The notes under the pieces are model-generated. The model ran no database searches and was not told where the DNA came from. It saw only the letters and a program-made list of their open reading frames with translations. DNA of 34,489 bases from GCA-002282575 sp964493995 (GTDB taxonomy: Bacteria > Pseudomonadota > Gammaproteobacteria > Thiomicrospirales > Thiomicrospiraceae), in assembly GCA_964493995.1 (NCBI GenBank), contig CAZBQD010000019.1, forward strand, positions 1-34,489, read 5' to 3'. Positions 1-7,500 of the stretch are shown one piece after another. Positions within the stretch are counted from its first letter, which is position 1, and each line of letters opens with the position of its first letter. The position numbers and the translations under genes were made by a program.

Positions 1-61
1 CAAACCAATCCTGAATTGTTTACAAAAAAATTAGATAATCAGTCGAGTCCCGACATTTAAT

Positions 62-784
62 TTAATTAATTTCAGTGGCGGATCTTGATTCATGGTGTGC
101 TCTAGCCATTCGATAAATAAGCATGAATTCTTCTTCACTTAGTTCAAAGTAACTACTTAAGTGCTCACTGGCATAGACTAAATCATCGTGATGTAAATCG
201 CATGTCTGCGATGCTTGTGCATTTGTCTGTGATGTAACAGGAAGTTTTTCCGATAGATTTTTCAAAAATAATGGATAACGTCTCCAGATGAAAGGATAAT
301 TAAATAGCGCCGCAGTTAATAATAATAAGATAAGGCTCGGTAGCAGGTGATAACTAATTAAATGCCATCCATAAGCATCGACTGTTGCCCCACCTAATGC
401 AATAAATAGAGCCGTTGCTGCACCAGGCGCATGGCGACATCTTAAAATTAGCATAGCTAGCGAACTTGCTCCTACAGCTAGCGTTGCTGCTAACCATGGA
501 ACACTTACCCATTGCCATGCTACTAATCCTGCAATCGCTGACAAAATTTGCCCCATAAATACAGACCAAGGCTGAGCCATGGGTGCGTGTGGAGTTGCAA
601 AAACAATTAACATGCTAGCAGCCAAGGAAGCCATAAGAAACAATGGAGTCGTTTCAGGGCTTAGCCAATTTGACAGTGCCGCTAGCAAAGCCATTGATAA
701 CATAACACCTAATGTGGTCAAAATGGCTTCTTTAATGCTGTGTGTTTCTATTCTGTTGAATATCGTTTTAATAAATAGATTCAT
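62..784 (-). CDS. HPP-family integral membrane protein (possible nitrite transporter)
   Basis: A 240-residue protein with several hydrophobic segments between about residues 20 and 165 and a hydrophilic C-terminal tail. The signature pieces of the HPP family are visible: ATPHAPMAQPW near residues 63-73, and HAPGAATAL near residue 118, which corresponds to the family HPP-G-A-T-A-L motif with Ala for the second Pro. Some HPP proteins of cyanobacteria and chloroplasts are reported nitrite transporters. The gene begins 23 bases after the nsrR stop on the same strand, with an AAGGA ribosome site about 10 bases ahead of the ATG, so it is probably the second gene of an nsrR operon. Membership of a nitric-oxide-responsive cassette fits movement of nitrite or a related nitrogen oxide, but the substrate is inferred. 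The family call is fairly secure; the function is not. Confidence 0.8.
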   Translation of the reverse strand: MNLFIKTIFNRIETHSIKEAILTTLGVMLSMALLAALSNWLSPETTPLFLMASLAASMLIVFATPHAPMAQPWSVFMGQILSAIAGLVAWQWVSVPWLAATLAVGASSLAMLILRCRHAPGAATALFIALGGATVDAYGWHLISYHLLPSLILLLLTAALFNYPFIWRRYPLFLKNLSEKLPVTSQTNAQASQTCDLHHDDLVYASEHLSSYFELSEEEFMLIYRMARAHHESRSATEIN

Positions 785-807
785 AGTGTTAATTGTCCTT
801 ATTCAAG

Positions 808-1266
808 TCATTTTGCTGTATTCGTTGTGTCTAGATCAGTTATAATTTGAGTAAATAAAATATCTTTGGTTCTGGGGGTAACAATATCCGATAAGTAGAT
901 GTGCTCTAAGTAAGCTAGATAACGTTCTTGTGCTTCGATGAGATGTGATTTAAGTAAGCAGTTACCTGTCAAAATACAGCCTGACTCTGCACAGTTGACT
1001 GGATCCAATGTCTGTTCCATTAGCTGAATTATCGCTTTTAATGAAATTTGATTTGGTAGTTTTCCTAATGAAAGACCACCATTGTGTCCACGCTTGGCCG
1101 TTACATAGCCATGGTGAACCAGTTTTTGCACTATTTTCATAACATGACTTTTTGAAATATTATACTTTTTAGCAATCTGCTGAATTTGAACCGGTGATGA
1201 CTCTGGCATCGATGCTAAAAATATCAAAGTCCTGAAAGTGAAATCTGTTTGCTTTGTAAGTTGCAT
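808..1266 (-). CDS. nsrR: Rrf2-family nitric-oxide-sensing repressor NsrR
   Basis: A 152-residue Rrf2-family winged-helix regulator with a helix-turn-helix around residues 28-60. Three cysteines, C92, C97 and C103, keep the C-x4-C-x5-C spacing that binds the iron-sulfur cluster in NsrR, and Asp8, the fourth ligand in characterised [4Fe-4S] NsrR, is also present. NsrR represses nitric-oxide detoxification genes until NO destroys the cluster. It is encoded divergently from hmp, the usual NsrR target, although a decayed insertion sequence now separates them. An AGGGA ribosome site precedes the ATG. IscR is the main alternative within the family, but its cysteine spacing differs and the hmp neighbourhood favours NsrR. 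Confidence 0.92.
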   Translation of the reverse strand: MQLTKQTDFTFRTLIFLASMPESSPVQIQQIAKKYNISKSHVMKIVQKLVHHGYVTAKRGHNGGLSLGKLPNQISLKAIIQLMEQTLDPVNCAESGCILTGNCLLKSHLIEAQERYLAYLEHIYLSDIVTPRTKDILFTQIITDLDTTNTAK

Positions 1267-1322
1267 TTTTTATTCCCTGAATTCATACAATAAGTGCAAT
1301 CGCTTAATATAGGGTGTTAGCT

Positions 1323-1360
1323 GTCTTATCATGATGGTTACCACACCCTGATGATAAGTC
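1323..1360. repeat. Imperfect palindrome between nsrR and the IS30 remnant
   Basis: Two 16-base arms (1323-1338 and 1345-1360) are complementary at 13 of 16 positions around a 6-base loop and share the core CTTATCAT / ATGATAAG. It lies just ahead of the transposase remnant and 57 bases upstream of the nsrR start. It may be part of an insertion-sequence end, a regulatory dyad for nsrR, or a hairpin. The sequence alone does not decide between these. Confidence 0.4.
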
Positions 1361-1370
1361 ACTCATAAAA

Positions 1371-1880
1371 AAGTACGAACAACTAACACCAGAGAAACGA
1401 TACCAGATGGAAGCTCTTTTTGCTACACAACAAGACACCACACAGAAGGAAGTTGCCCAAATACTGGGCGTACATCCTTTAACCGTGTCACGTGAGCTCA
1501 AGCGCTTTCGCCAATCCAACTCAAGCAGTCAATACAAGGCAAAGTGGCGCAACAACAAAGCGAAGTTCGCCGCAAGACAGCCAAGAAATTTACCAAGCTC
1601 TCAGAAAAATTGCTTAACTTTATTGTTCGTCAAATGGCATAAGGTTGGAGTCCAGAAGAAATAAGCGGCTTTCTTAAGTGTCGGAGTAATGGGCGAATTA
1701 GCTTGATCGCCGAGACAATTTACCAGTGGTTGCTCAAAGATCCACTGATTGGCGGCAGTGGCTATACCTATCTAAGACGTGCTAAAAGTTGCGTCAAAAG
1801 CGCGGCTCAGCCTATAAACAGCGTGGTCAGATACCTAACCGAATCAGTGTTTATCAGCGTCCGACCATTGTTAACCAAAA
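1371..1880 (+). pseudogene. IS30-family transposase remnant (N-terminal part, frameshifted)
   Basis: The conceptual translation starts with YEQLTPEKRYQ and then carries an IS30-type helix-turn-helix (KEVAQILGVHPLTVSRELKR). It continues in a second frame with GWSPEEISGFL and AETIYQWL, and in a third with RGQIPNRISVYQRPTIV. At least two frameshifts (about 1540-1565 and about 1798) and an in-frame TAA at 1640-1642 break the gene. The start codon is not recognisable because a TAA precedes the reading frame. Sequence similarity stops near 1880, before the catalytic DDE core, so only roughly the first 40 percent of a transposase remains. It cannot make an active enzyme. It sits in the nsrR-hmp intergenic region, and its 3' edge lies about 20 bases from the hmp regulatory palindrome. 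Confidence 0.88.
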
Positions 1881-1902
1881 TATTTAACGACATCATGCTT
1901 GA

Positions 1903-1943
1903 CCTTGCTAAAAGATTCAAGTAACATGAATCTTTTAGCAAGG
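1903..1943 (+). promoter_or_regulatory. Perfect 17-bp inverted repeat containing a probable NsrR operator, overlapping the hmp RBS
   Basis: The arms 1903-1919 (CCTTGCTAAAAGATTCA) and 1927-1943 are perfectly complementary across a 7-base loop. The inner 23 bases, 1912-1934, have half-sites AAGATTCA and TGAATCTT in the register of the 11-1-11 NsrR consensus (AAGATGCA... / ...TGCATCTT in enterobacteria). The right arm also takes in most of the hmp ribosome site AGGAG (1941-1945), which lies 7 bases before the ATG at 1953. The site could therefore act as DNA operator, as an mRNA hairpin hiding the ribosome site, or both. The palindrome is seen directly; NsrR binding is inferred. Confidence 0.65.
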
Positions 1944-1952
1944 AGAATTAAG

Positions 1953-3134
1953 ATGATCTCATCTGATGTCATGAAAACTATACAGGCTACAGTCCCAGTA
2001 CTTGCGGAGCACGGACAAGCTATAACTACAATTTTTTACAAGAAGATGTTCGATGCTCATCCAGAGTTGAAAAACATATTCAACATGGCTCACCAAGCAA
2101 AAGGGGAGCAACAACGAGCTTTGGCAGACGCAGTATTCAATTATGCTAGTAAAATTGACCAACTTGCAGCATTGGGTCCAATGGTTAAACGTATCGCGAA
2201 TAAGCATGCTAGTCTTAATGTTCAACCAGAACACTATCCAATAGTTGGAAAATATTTATTGGAAGCAATTCAAGATTTCTTGAATTTGCCACCAGATCAC
2301 GAAGTTCTACGTTCTTGGGGAGTGGCATATAGCGCATTAGCGCAAATTTTTGTTGATACAGAGTCTGATATTTATCGTTACAATGCAGAAATGCAGGGTG
2401 GTTGGTTAGGTTTTAAGCCATTTAGAATCAGTAAAATTGTACAGGAGTCGGTTGACGTTAAGTCATTTTATTTAATTCCTGAAGATGGTCAATTGGTCAA
2501 CTTTCAAGCAGGACAATACGTCGGAGTTAAGTTACTTAACGTAGCTGATGATTATGATGCTATTAGACAATATTCATTATCTAATGCGCCAGGTGAAAAT
2601 TATTATCGGATTACGGTAAAAGCAGAAAGTAATGATCCTGAACATAAGGGGATAGTATCTAATCTACTCCATAATTATGTCGTGGGGGATGTGATGTATC
2701 TTCAACCTCCAACTGGCGATTTTGTATTAACCAATCAAAATAAGCATCGAGTATTTATTGCTGGTGGCGTAGGTATTACGCCTTTGCTCAGTATGCTACA
2801 ACATATTCTTAAGGAGGGAATAAGTTCAGGTGTCACGTTTATTCAAGCAGTTAAAAATAAAGATCATCACATTATGAATGAATGGTTTAAACAATTGATT
2901 CAAAACAAAGCATTAGATTATTACTGTTCATATGACGATCACTCAGGTGCTGATCATCAAGGTTATTTGACAGAAAATGTTTTGTCGCGATGGATTCCAT
3001 CATCTGATGTGGAAGTTTACTGTTGTGGCCCCAATCCTTTTATGTCGGCAATTAAAAAGCAATGTATGATGCTTAATATACCTGAGGCGCAATTTCACTA
3101 CGAAGTTTTTGGGCCAAGTTTAACCGTTGAGTAA
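1953..3134 (+). CDS. hmp: Flavohaemoglobin Hmp, nitric oxide dioxygenase
   Basis: Hmp oxidises nitric oxide to nitrate using O2 and NAD(P)H in the cytoplasm. The ATG at 1953, preceded by AGGAG at 1941-1945, was chosen over an in-frame start at 1899 that lies inside the palindrome. It gives 393 residues, close to E. coli Hmp (396), and identical numbering for the globin residues Tyr29, proximal His85 and Tyr95. The FAD-binding RQYSLS motif is at 205-210, the nucleotide-binding GGVGITP at 271-277, and the C-terminal YEVFGP is present. Globin, FAD and NAD domains are therefore all intact. The gene is read divergently from nsrR and probably controlled by it through the palindrome directly upstream. 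Codon use looks AT-rich compared with the housekeeping genes downstream. Confidence 0.95.
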   Translation: MISSDVMKTIQATVPVLAEHGQAITTIFYKKMFDAHPELKNIFNMAHQAKGEQQRALADAVFNYASKIDQLAALGPMVKRIANKHASLNVQPEHYPIVGKYLLEAIQDFLNLPPDHEVLRSWGVAYSALAQIFVDTESDIYRYNAEMQGGWLGFKPFRISKIVQESVDVKSFYLIPEDGQLVNFQAGQYVGVKLLNVADDYDAIRQYSLSNAPGENYYRITVKAESNDPEHKGIVSNLLHNYVVGDVMYLQPPTGDFVLTNQNKHRVFIAGGVGITPLLSMLQHILKEGISSGVTFIQAVKNKDHHIMNEWFKQLIQNKALDYYCSYDDHSGADHQGYLTENVLSRWIPSSDVEVYCCGPNPFMSAIKKQCMMLNIPEAQFHYEVFGPSLTVE

Positions 3135-3230
3135 GAAAGAAAGTAGATGTTTCGTGGCGTGAATACTTATTTCATGTCATCTTGACTTATACCTTTTCGG
3201 TTTTAAAGTTAACTAAACTTTTAATAGGGA

Positions 3231-3368
3231 ACCTCTAATAACCTAACGGGCTGGGGGTCTGGGGGAAGGGATACACTAATAGTGCATGTAACTGCTTGAT
3301 TTAAGCCCTTCCACCAGAGGTAAAATAACTTGGGAACGCTAAAAATACCACGAAGTGGGGTTTTTAGA
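3231..3368 (+). repeat. Structured interspersed repeat, copy A (MITE/REP-like)
   Basis: About 138 bases that match the reverse complement of 20364-20502 at roughly 110 positions with a single one-base gap (hand alignment). The element has an internal stem, CTGGGGGAAGGG (3259-3270) with CCCTTCCACCAG (3306-3317), and a terminal hairpin at 3339-3367 with arms starting CTAAAAA and ending TTTTTAG. Both ends read TCTAAWAACC inwards, like short terminal inverted repeats. No coding capacity or clear target-site duplication is visible. It lies between the convergent hmp and DUF2805 genes, where the A/T-flanked end hairpin could also terminate transcription. Confidence 0.75.
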
Positions 3369-3377
3369 GATGCCCCA

Positions 3378-3641
3378 TTATTTCATGCCGCGTTTAACCT
3401 TATATTGACGCGAGCAGTAACCTCGTGAAACTTCGCTTGAGCGCAGTGACAAATGTTTGGTTTTACGTCCGCTAACACGCGCACGCCATGCCTTAAAAGA
3501 ACCTAATTTGAGCGAACTTCGCATCAGTGCAATAACCTGAGCTTCGCTCAAACCAAAGTTGGTTTCTATCGCTTCAAAGGGGGTTCTGTCTTCCCAAGCC
3601 ATTTCAATGACGCGTGAAATGGCCTCTTCATCCGTTAACAT
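3378..3641 (-). CDS. TIGR03643/DUF2805 family small protein
   Basis: An 87-residue basic protein. Its N-terminal half (LTDEEAISRVIEMAWEDRTP, then IETNFGLSEAQVIALMR) is the pattern of the DUF2805/TIGR03643 family, which looks like a helix-turn-helix. The C-terminal half is rich in Arg and Lys (SGRKTKHLSLRS), which would suit nucleic-acid contact. Family function is unknown to me. Its ATG overlaps the stop codon of the upstream hydrolase by one base (TAATG on the minus strand), so the pair is probably translationally coupled. The family assignment is from memory of the motif; a DNA-binding role is only inferred. Confidence 0.75.
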   Translation of the reverse strand: MLTDEEAISRVIEMAWEDRTPFEAIETNFGLSEAQVIALMRSSLKLGSFKAWRARVSGRKTKHLSLRSSEVSRGYCSRQYKVKRGMK

Positions 3642-4558
3642 TAGTTGCCTCCTGCTAAGGTTTTATTGAGCCAAGGATAAAAGGCTTTGGGTTGTTCAAC
3701 CCAAGGAAAATGAGCACAATTTTTGAACATTTTCACTTTCATTTTAGGGAAAAACGCTTTCAAACTCTGACGATTCTCTGGCATCAGTAAATCTTGATCA
3801 CAGTCGGCAAAGATAATGGGCTGTTTGAGACGACGCGCATCGGAGCGACTGAAGGGCTGAGCATCATACTCCTGCCAAATACGACTGTTAATTTCTGGTG
3901 AAAAGTCTGATGCAGTGAACTGCGCGGCATAAGCTTCACCTTGTGCCATATCGACAAAATAGGTGGGCAGTACATGACGAATTTGATACAAACGTACCGA
4001 CTCATCGGTGGCAGCAAAGCCTTTCATACTGGTGTCTTTACCTTCAAACTCGGCATCCCAAGCGTCGGGTTTGAATTGAGCTTGACGTTCATTAATGCGA
4101 TCTAAAATATCGACCAGTCCGCGTTTTTCAGGGTCAACCGGATTTAACAATAGAATTTGACCAACATGATGGGGATAGGCTTTGGCGTAAAGCAATGCCA
4201 TTATGCCTCCCCAAGAATGACCAACCAGTGTCCATTGCTCAATGCCTTTTTCTCGGCGCACCGCTTCAATATCGGCAACCCATTGATCTAACAAACGACC
4301 TTGGCTGAGTTGAAGATGCGCCTGATCGCCCATGCCGCGCATATCAAACAGCAAAGCGCGATGCTGCTTGGCAATCTGTTGCTGTAGTGGTAGTAGATTC
4401 CAAGCGGTGAATCCCGGACCGCCTGATAAAATTAACACAGCCTTGCCTTGACCCGCATCATGTACTTTGAATGAGCTGGCTGTCGCTGAGCCTGCAGTCA
4501 ACGCGAGTAAAAACATACTGAGGCTGATTGACATGATTAAGCGTTTGAATAATGACAT
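3641..4558 (-). CDS. Secreted alpha/beta hydrolase (proline-iminopeptidase-like)
   Basis: A 305-residue protein beginning with a signal-peptide-like stretch (basic start, then a hydrophobic core to about residue 27). The alpha/beta-hydrolase landmarks are all present: oxyanion-side LSGGPG at 44-49, nucleophile elbow GHSWGG with Ser115, acid Asp256 in DQDLLMP, and His283 in CAHFPW. The SGGPG and FDMRGMG stretches resemble proline iminopeptidases and related S33 hydrolases, but the true substrate cannot be told. The enzyme probably works in the periplasm. It is the first gene of a two-gene unit with the DUF2805 protein, overlapping it by one base. Upstream lies a 330-base gap shared with the divergent leuS. 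Confidence 0.85.
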   Translation of the reverse strand: MSLFKRLIMSISLSMFLLALTAGSATASSFKVHDAGQGKAVLILSGGPGFTAWNLLPLQQQIAKQHRALLFDMRGMGDQAHLQLSQGRLLDQWVADIEAVRREKGIEQWTLVGHSWGGIMALLYAKAYPHHVGQILLLNPVDPEKRGLVDILDRINERQAQFKPDAWDAEFEGKDTSMKGFAATDESVRLYQIRHVLPTYFVDMAQGEAYAAQFTASDFSPEINSRIWQEYDAQPFSRSDARRLKQPIIFADCDQDLLMPENRQSLKAFFPKMKVKMFKNCAHFPWVEQPKAFYPWLNKTLAGGN

Positions 4559-4888
4559 GGCTTTTCCGTAATAAAATTGAACCAGACATCATTTTACGCG
4601 CTTTTGTTTAGTAAAATAACTAGACAACATCTGTACAGAAAAAAATGAGTGATGAAATAGGACATCGGGTTTACAAGTGCGTCATGATCGGGTGCAGTAT
4701 CGGGTGCAGTCGTTATGGCTGAGTTTTTTTATTAAGTACGTTTATTACTCTGGCATCTTCACCAACAGCAAAAGTGAATGACCGTCACACTTTTCGAGTC
4801 TTGGCGCACATAACTGAGCCAATAGACTAGCCTTATTAGGTTTCTTTATAGCATAATAAGAACCTTGTTTAATCGTTAGGCGTGTCTC
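4559..4888. other. Intergenic region between the hydrolase and leuS
   Basis: A 330-base AT-rich stretch with no clear gene. It contains a perfect 12-base tandem duplication, ATCGGGTGCAGT, at 4687-4698 and 4699-4710, with a partial third copy (ATCGGGT) at 4664-4670. A possible 25-codon ORF runs from 4645 to 4722 and includes the duplication (three Cys codons, no Leu codons), but has no convincing ribosome site. It ends at a 5-bp stem, CAGTC/GGCTG (one G-T pair), followed by a T7 run, which is terminator-like on the plus strand. The rest is unremarkable. Confidence 0.5.
4801..4828 (+). promoter_or_regulatory. Candidate sigma-70 promoter for leuS
   Basis: TTGGCG at 4801-4806 and TAGACT at 4823-4828 are separated by 16 bases and lie about 60 bases ahead of the leuS ATG. 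The match is only moderate. A second AT-rich stretch (TATAGCATAAT near 4847-4857) could hold an alternative -10 element. Confidence 0.35.
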
Positions 4889-7477
4889 ATGGATTCTGTG
4901 TATAGTCCCAAGGAAATTGAAAGTCGTATTCAACAACAATGGCAAGATGCCAACGTCTTTCAGGCAATAGAAAACCCAGATAAAGAAAAGTTCTACTGCT
5001 TATCGATGTTTCCTTATCCTTCTGGTCGTTTACACATGGGGCATGTGCGCAACTACACCATTGGGGATGTGATTGCACGCTACATGCGTATGCTGGGCAA
5101 AAACGTGTTGCAACCTATGGGTTGGGATGCCTTTGGTTTACCTGCTGAAAATGCCGCCATTGCCAATAAAGTGGCGCCTGCAGCATGGACTTACAGCAAT
5201 ATCGATTACATGCGCAACCAGCTAAAATCTTTAGGGCTGGGCTACGATTGGTCGCGCGAGCTTGCGACTTGTTCACCCGAATATTACAAATGGGAACAGT
5301 GGTTTTTCTTACAGCTATACAAAAAAGGCTTGGTTTATCGTCGCTTGTCGGTGGTGAATTGGGATCCGGTTGACAATACGGTATTGGCAAACGAGCAGGT
5401 TATTGACGGTCGCGGTTGGCGTTCTGGTGCTTTAGTTGAGCGTAAAGAAATTGCCCAGTGGTTCCTAAAAATTACGGCTTATGCTGATGAATTGCTTGAC
5501 GATTTAGACACCTTAAGCGAATGGCCTGAACAGGTTAAAACCATGCAGCGCAACTGGATTGGGCGTTCTAAAGGGCTAGAAATCGAATTCCCACTGGCGA
5601 CGGATGCCACGCAAAAACTCAAAGTCTTTACCACACGTCCCGATACGTTAATGGGAGTGACCTATGTGGCGATTGCTGCGGAACACCCCTTAGCCAAACA
5701 AGCAGCGGCATCCCATCCTGACTTAGCGCAATTCATTCATGAATGCGCACAAACCGGTACCTCAGAAGCGGTTATCGAAACCATGGAAAAGAAAGGCATC
5801 GATACGGGTATGCGCGTTAGCCATCCGATTACCGGTGAGCTGATTCCGGTTTGGGTGGCTAACTTTGTGCTCATGGGCTATGGTACGGGGGCGGTGATGA
5901 GTGTGCCAGCGCACGATCAACGCGACTGGGAGTTTGCACAGCAATATCAGCTGCCGATCAAAACCGTTATTAGCATGGATGGCAATGAGCCGGATGTCAG
6001 CGAGGGCGCCATGACCGAGAAAGGTCAGCTCATTCATTCTGGCAACTTCGATGGTCTTAATTTTGAAGATGCTTTCGAAGCGATTGCTAAAGCACTGGAA
6101 ATTAAAGAATTAGGCAAGAAAACGATTAACTATCGTTTACGTGATTGGGGCATGTCGCGTCAGCGTTATTGGGGTTGTCCGATTCCGGTCATTTATTGTC
6201 CTGACTGCGGCGTGGTACCAGTACCAGAAGATCAGTTGCCGGTGAGATTGCCAGAAGACGTGATTCCAGATGGTGGCGCTTCGCCCTTAACGCAACTAGA
6301 CAGCTTTACCCAGTGTACTTGCCCTAAATGTGGTGGTGAAGCCAAACGCGAAACGGATACCTTCGATACCTTCTTTGAGTCGAGCTGGTATTACGCACGT
6401 TACGCTTGCCCTGATAACCAAGAAAAAATGCTCGATGAGCGTGCTGATCATTGGTTGCCGGTAGATCAGTACATTGGTGGTATTGAACATGCGATTTTAC
6501 ATTTGCTCTACGCTCGCTTCTTCCACAAGTTAATGCGCGATGAAGGCTTGGTGAAAACGGACGAACCTTTCAAGCGCTTACTCACTCAAGGGATGGTCAT
6601 TGCCGACACCTATTACCGCATGGGAGAAGATGGACGCAAGCAATGGTTTAATCCAGCTGATGTGCAACTGGAAACCGACGAAAAAGGCAAGCCGCTAAAA
6701 GCGATTTTGAAATCGGATGGCTTGCCGGTTGAGATTGGCGGCACAGAAAAAATGTCGAAATCAAAAAATAACGGCGTTGATCCCCAAGCCTTGATAGACC
6801 AATATGGCGCAGATACGGCGCGTTTATTTATGATGTTTGCAGCACCACCAGAGCAGTCATTAGAGTGGTCGGACGCGGGCGTGGAAGGGGCTTCTCGTTT
6901 CTTGAACCGCGTGTGGCGTTTGGTGCAATCTCATGTCGAGCAGGGCGCGGTGGCTGAACTGGATCTGGCCGCGCTTTCCGATGAGGACAAAGCCGTTCGT
7001 CGTAAAATTCACGAAACACTGGCAAAAGTCACCGATGATTGGGGACGTCGCCAGTCGTTCAATACGGCTATTGCTTCTTGTATGGAGTTGTCTAACACGC
7101 TGTCGCGCCATAATACAAATAGCACACAGGGTCGGGCGGTGTTGCAAGAAGGCTTGATGATGTTGACGTTGATGTTAGCGCCGGTCGCACCACACATTAC
7201 CGAGGTGATGTATCAAGCACTCGGCGGTACAGGCTTGTTAGCCGGTGCGGCATGGCCGAAAGTTGATGAGTCGGCGTTAAAGCGTGACTCGATTGAGCTG
7301 ATGGTGCAAGTAAATGGTAAGCTGCGCGGCAAAATTAGTGTCGAACCCGATGCCACGCAAGACAAGGTTGAGGCCATGGCGTTAATGGATGACGGCGTGC
7401 AGAAATATACCGAAGGTAAAGCGATTACCAAGGTGATTGTTGTGCCGGGTCGTCTGGTTAACATTGTTGCGGTTTAA
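4889..7477 (+). CDS. leuS: Leucyl-tRNA synthetase
   Basis: Charges tRNA-Leu with leucine in the cytoplasm. At 862 residues it matches the bacterial class I LeuRS length (E. coli 860). The HIGH-type motif HMGH is at residues 49-52 and KMSKS at 621-625, almost the same positions as in E. coli. The connective-peptide editing domain lies in between, with the TTRPDTLMG segment near residue 248-256 and GTGAVMSVPAHDQRD near 334-348. The chosen ATG gives the usual start MDSVYSPKEIE; a strong ribosome site is not obvious. It heads a co-directional run leuS-lptE-holA, a common gammaproteobacterial arrangement, with short gaps and an overlap. Confidence 0.98.
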   Translation: MDSVYSPKEIESRIQQQWQDANVFQAIENPDKEKFYCLSMFPYPSGRLHMGHVRNYTIGDVIARYMRMLGKNVLQPMGWDAFGLPAENAAIANKVAPAAWTYSNIDYMRNQLKSLGLGYDWSRELATCSPEYYKWEQWFFLQLYKKGLVYRRLSVVNWDPVDNTVLANEQVIDGRGWRSGALVERKEIAQWFLKITAYADELLDDLDTLSEWPEQVKTMQRNWIGRSKGLEIEFPLATDATQKLKVFTTRPDTLMGVTYVAIAAEHPLAKQAAASHPDLAQFIHECAQTGTSEAVIETMEKKGIDTGMRVSHPITGELIPVWVANFVLMGYGTGAVMSVPAHDQRDWEFAQQYQLPIKTVISMDGNEPDVSEGAMTEKGQLIHSGNFDGLNFEDAFEAIAKALEIKELGKKTINYRLRDWGMSRQRYWGCPIPVIYCPDCGVVPVPEDQLPVRLPEDVIPDGGASPLTQLDSFTQCTCPKCGGEAKRETDTFDTFFESSWYYARYACPDNQEKMLDERADHWLPVDQYIGGIEHAILHLLYARFFHKLMRDEGLVKTDEPFKRLLTQGMVIADTYYRMGEDGRKQWFNPADVQLETDEKGKPLKAILKSDGLPVEIGGTEKMSKSKNNGVDPQALIDQYGADTARLFMMFAAPPEQSLEWSDAGVEGASRFLNRVWRLVQSHVEQGAVAELDLAALSDEDKAVRRKIHETLAKVTDDWGRRQSFNTAIASCMELSNTLSRHNTNSTQGRAVLQEGLMMLTLMLAPVAPHITEVMYQALGGTGLLAGAAWPKVDESALKRDSIELMVQVNGKLRGKISVEPDATQDKVEAMALMDDGVQKYTEGKAITKVIVVPGRLVNIVAV

Positions 7478-7500
7478 CGCTGAGGTGTCGAACTGAGCTT

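Noticed and set aside
1371..1880. Two short intact genes in the IS30 region
   Set aside because: Both frames are pieces of one transposase joined by frameshifts and a stop codon; they are remnants of a single dead gene.
1899..1952. Upstream in-frame start giving a 411-residue Hmp
   Set aside because: It would translate through the palindrome and has no ribosome site. The ATG at 1953 has AGGAG seven bases ahead and reproduces E. coli Hmp numbering (Tyr29, His85, Tyr95).
4687..4710. CRISPR-like short repeat
   Set aside because: Only two adjacent copies of a 12-mer plus a partial third, no spacers of regular length and no cas genes.
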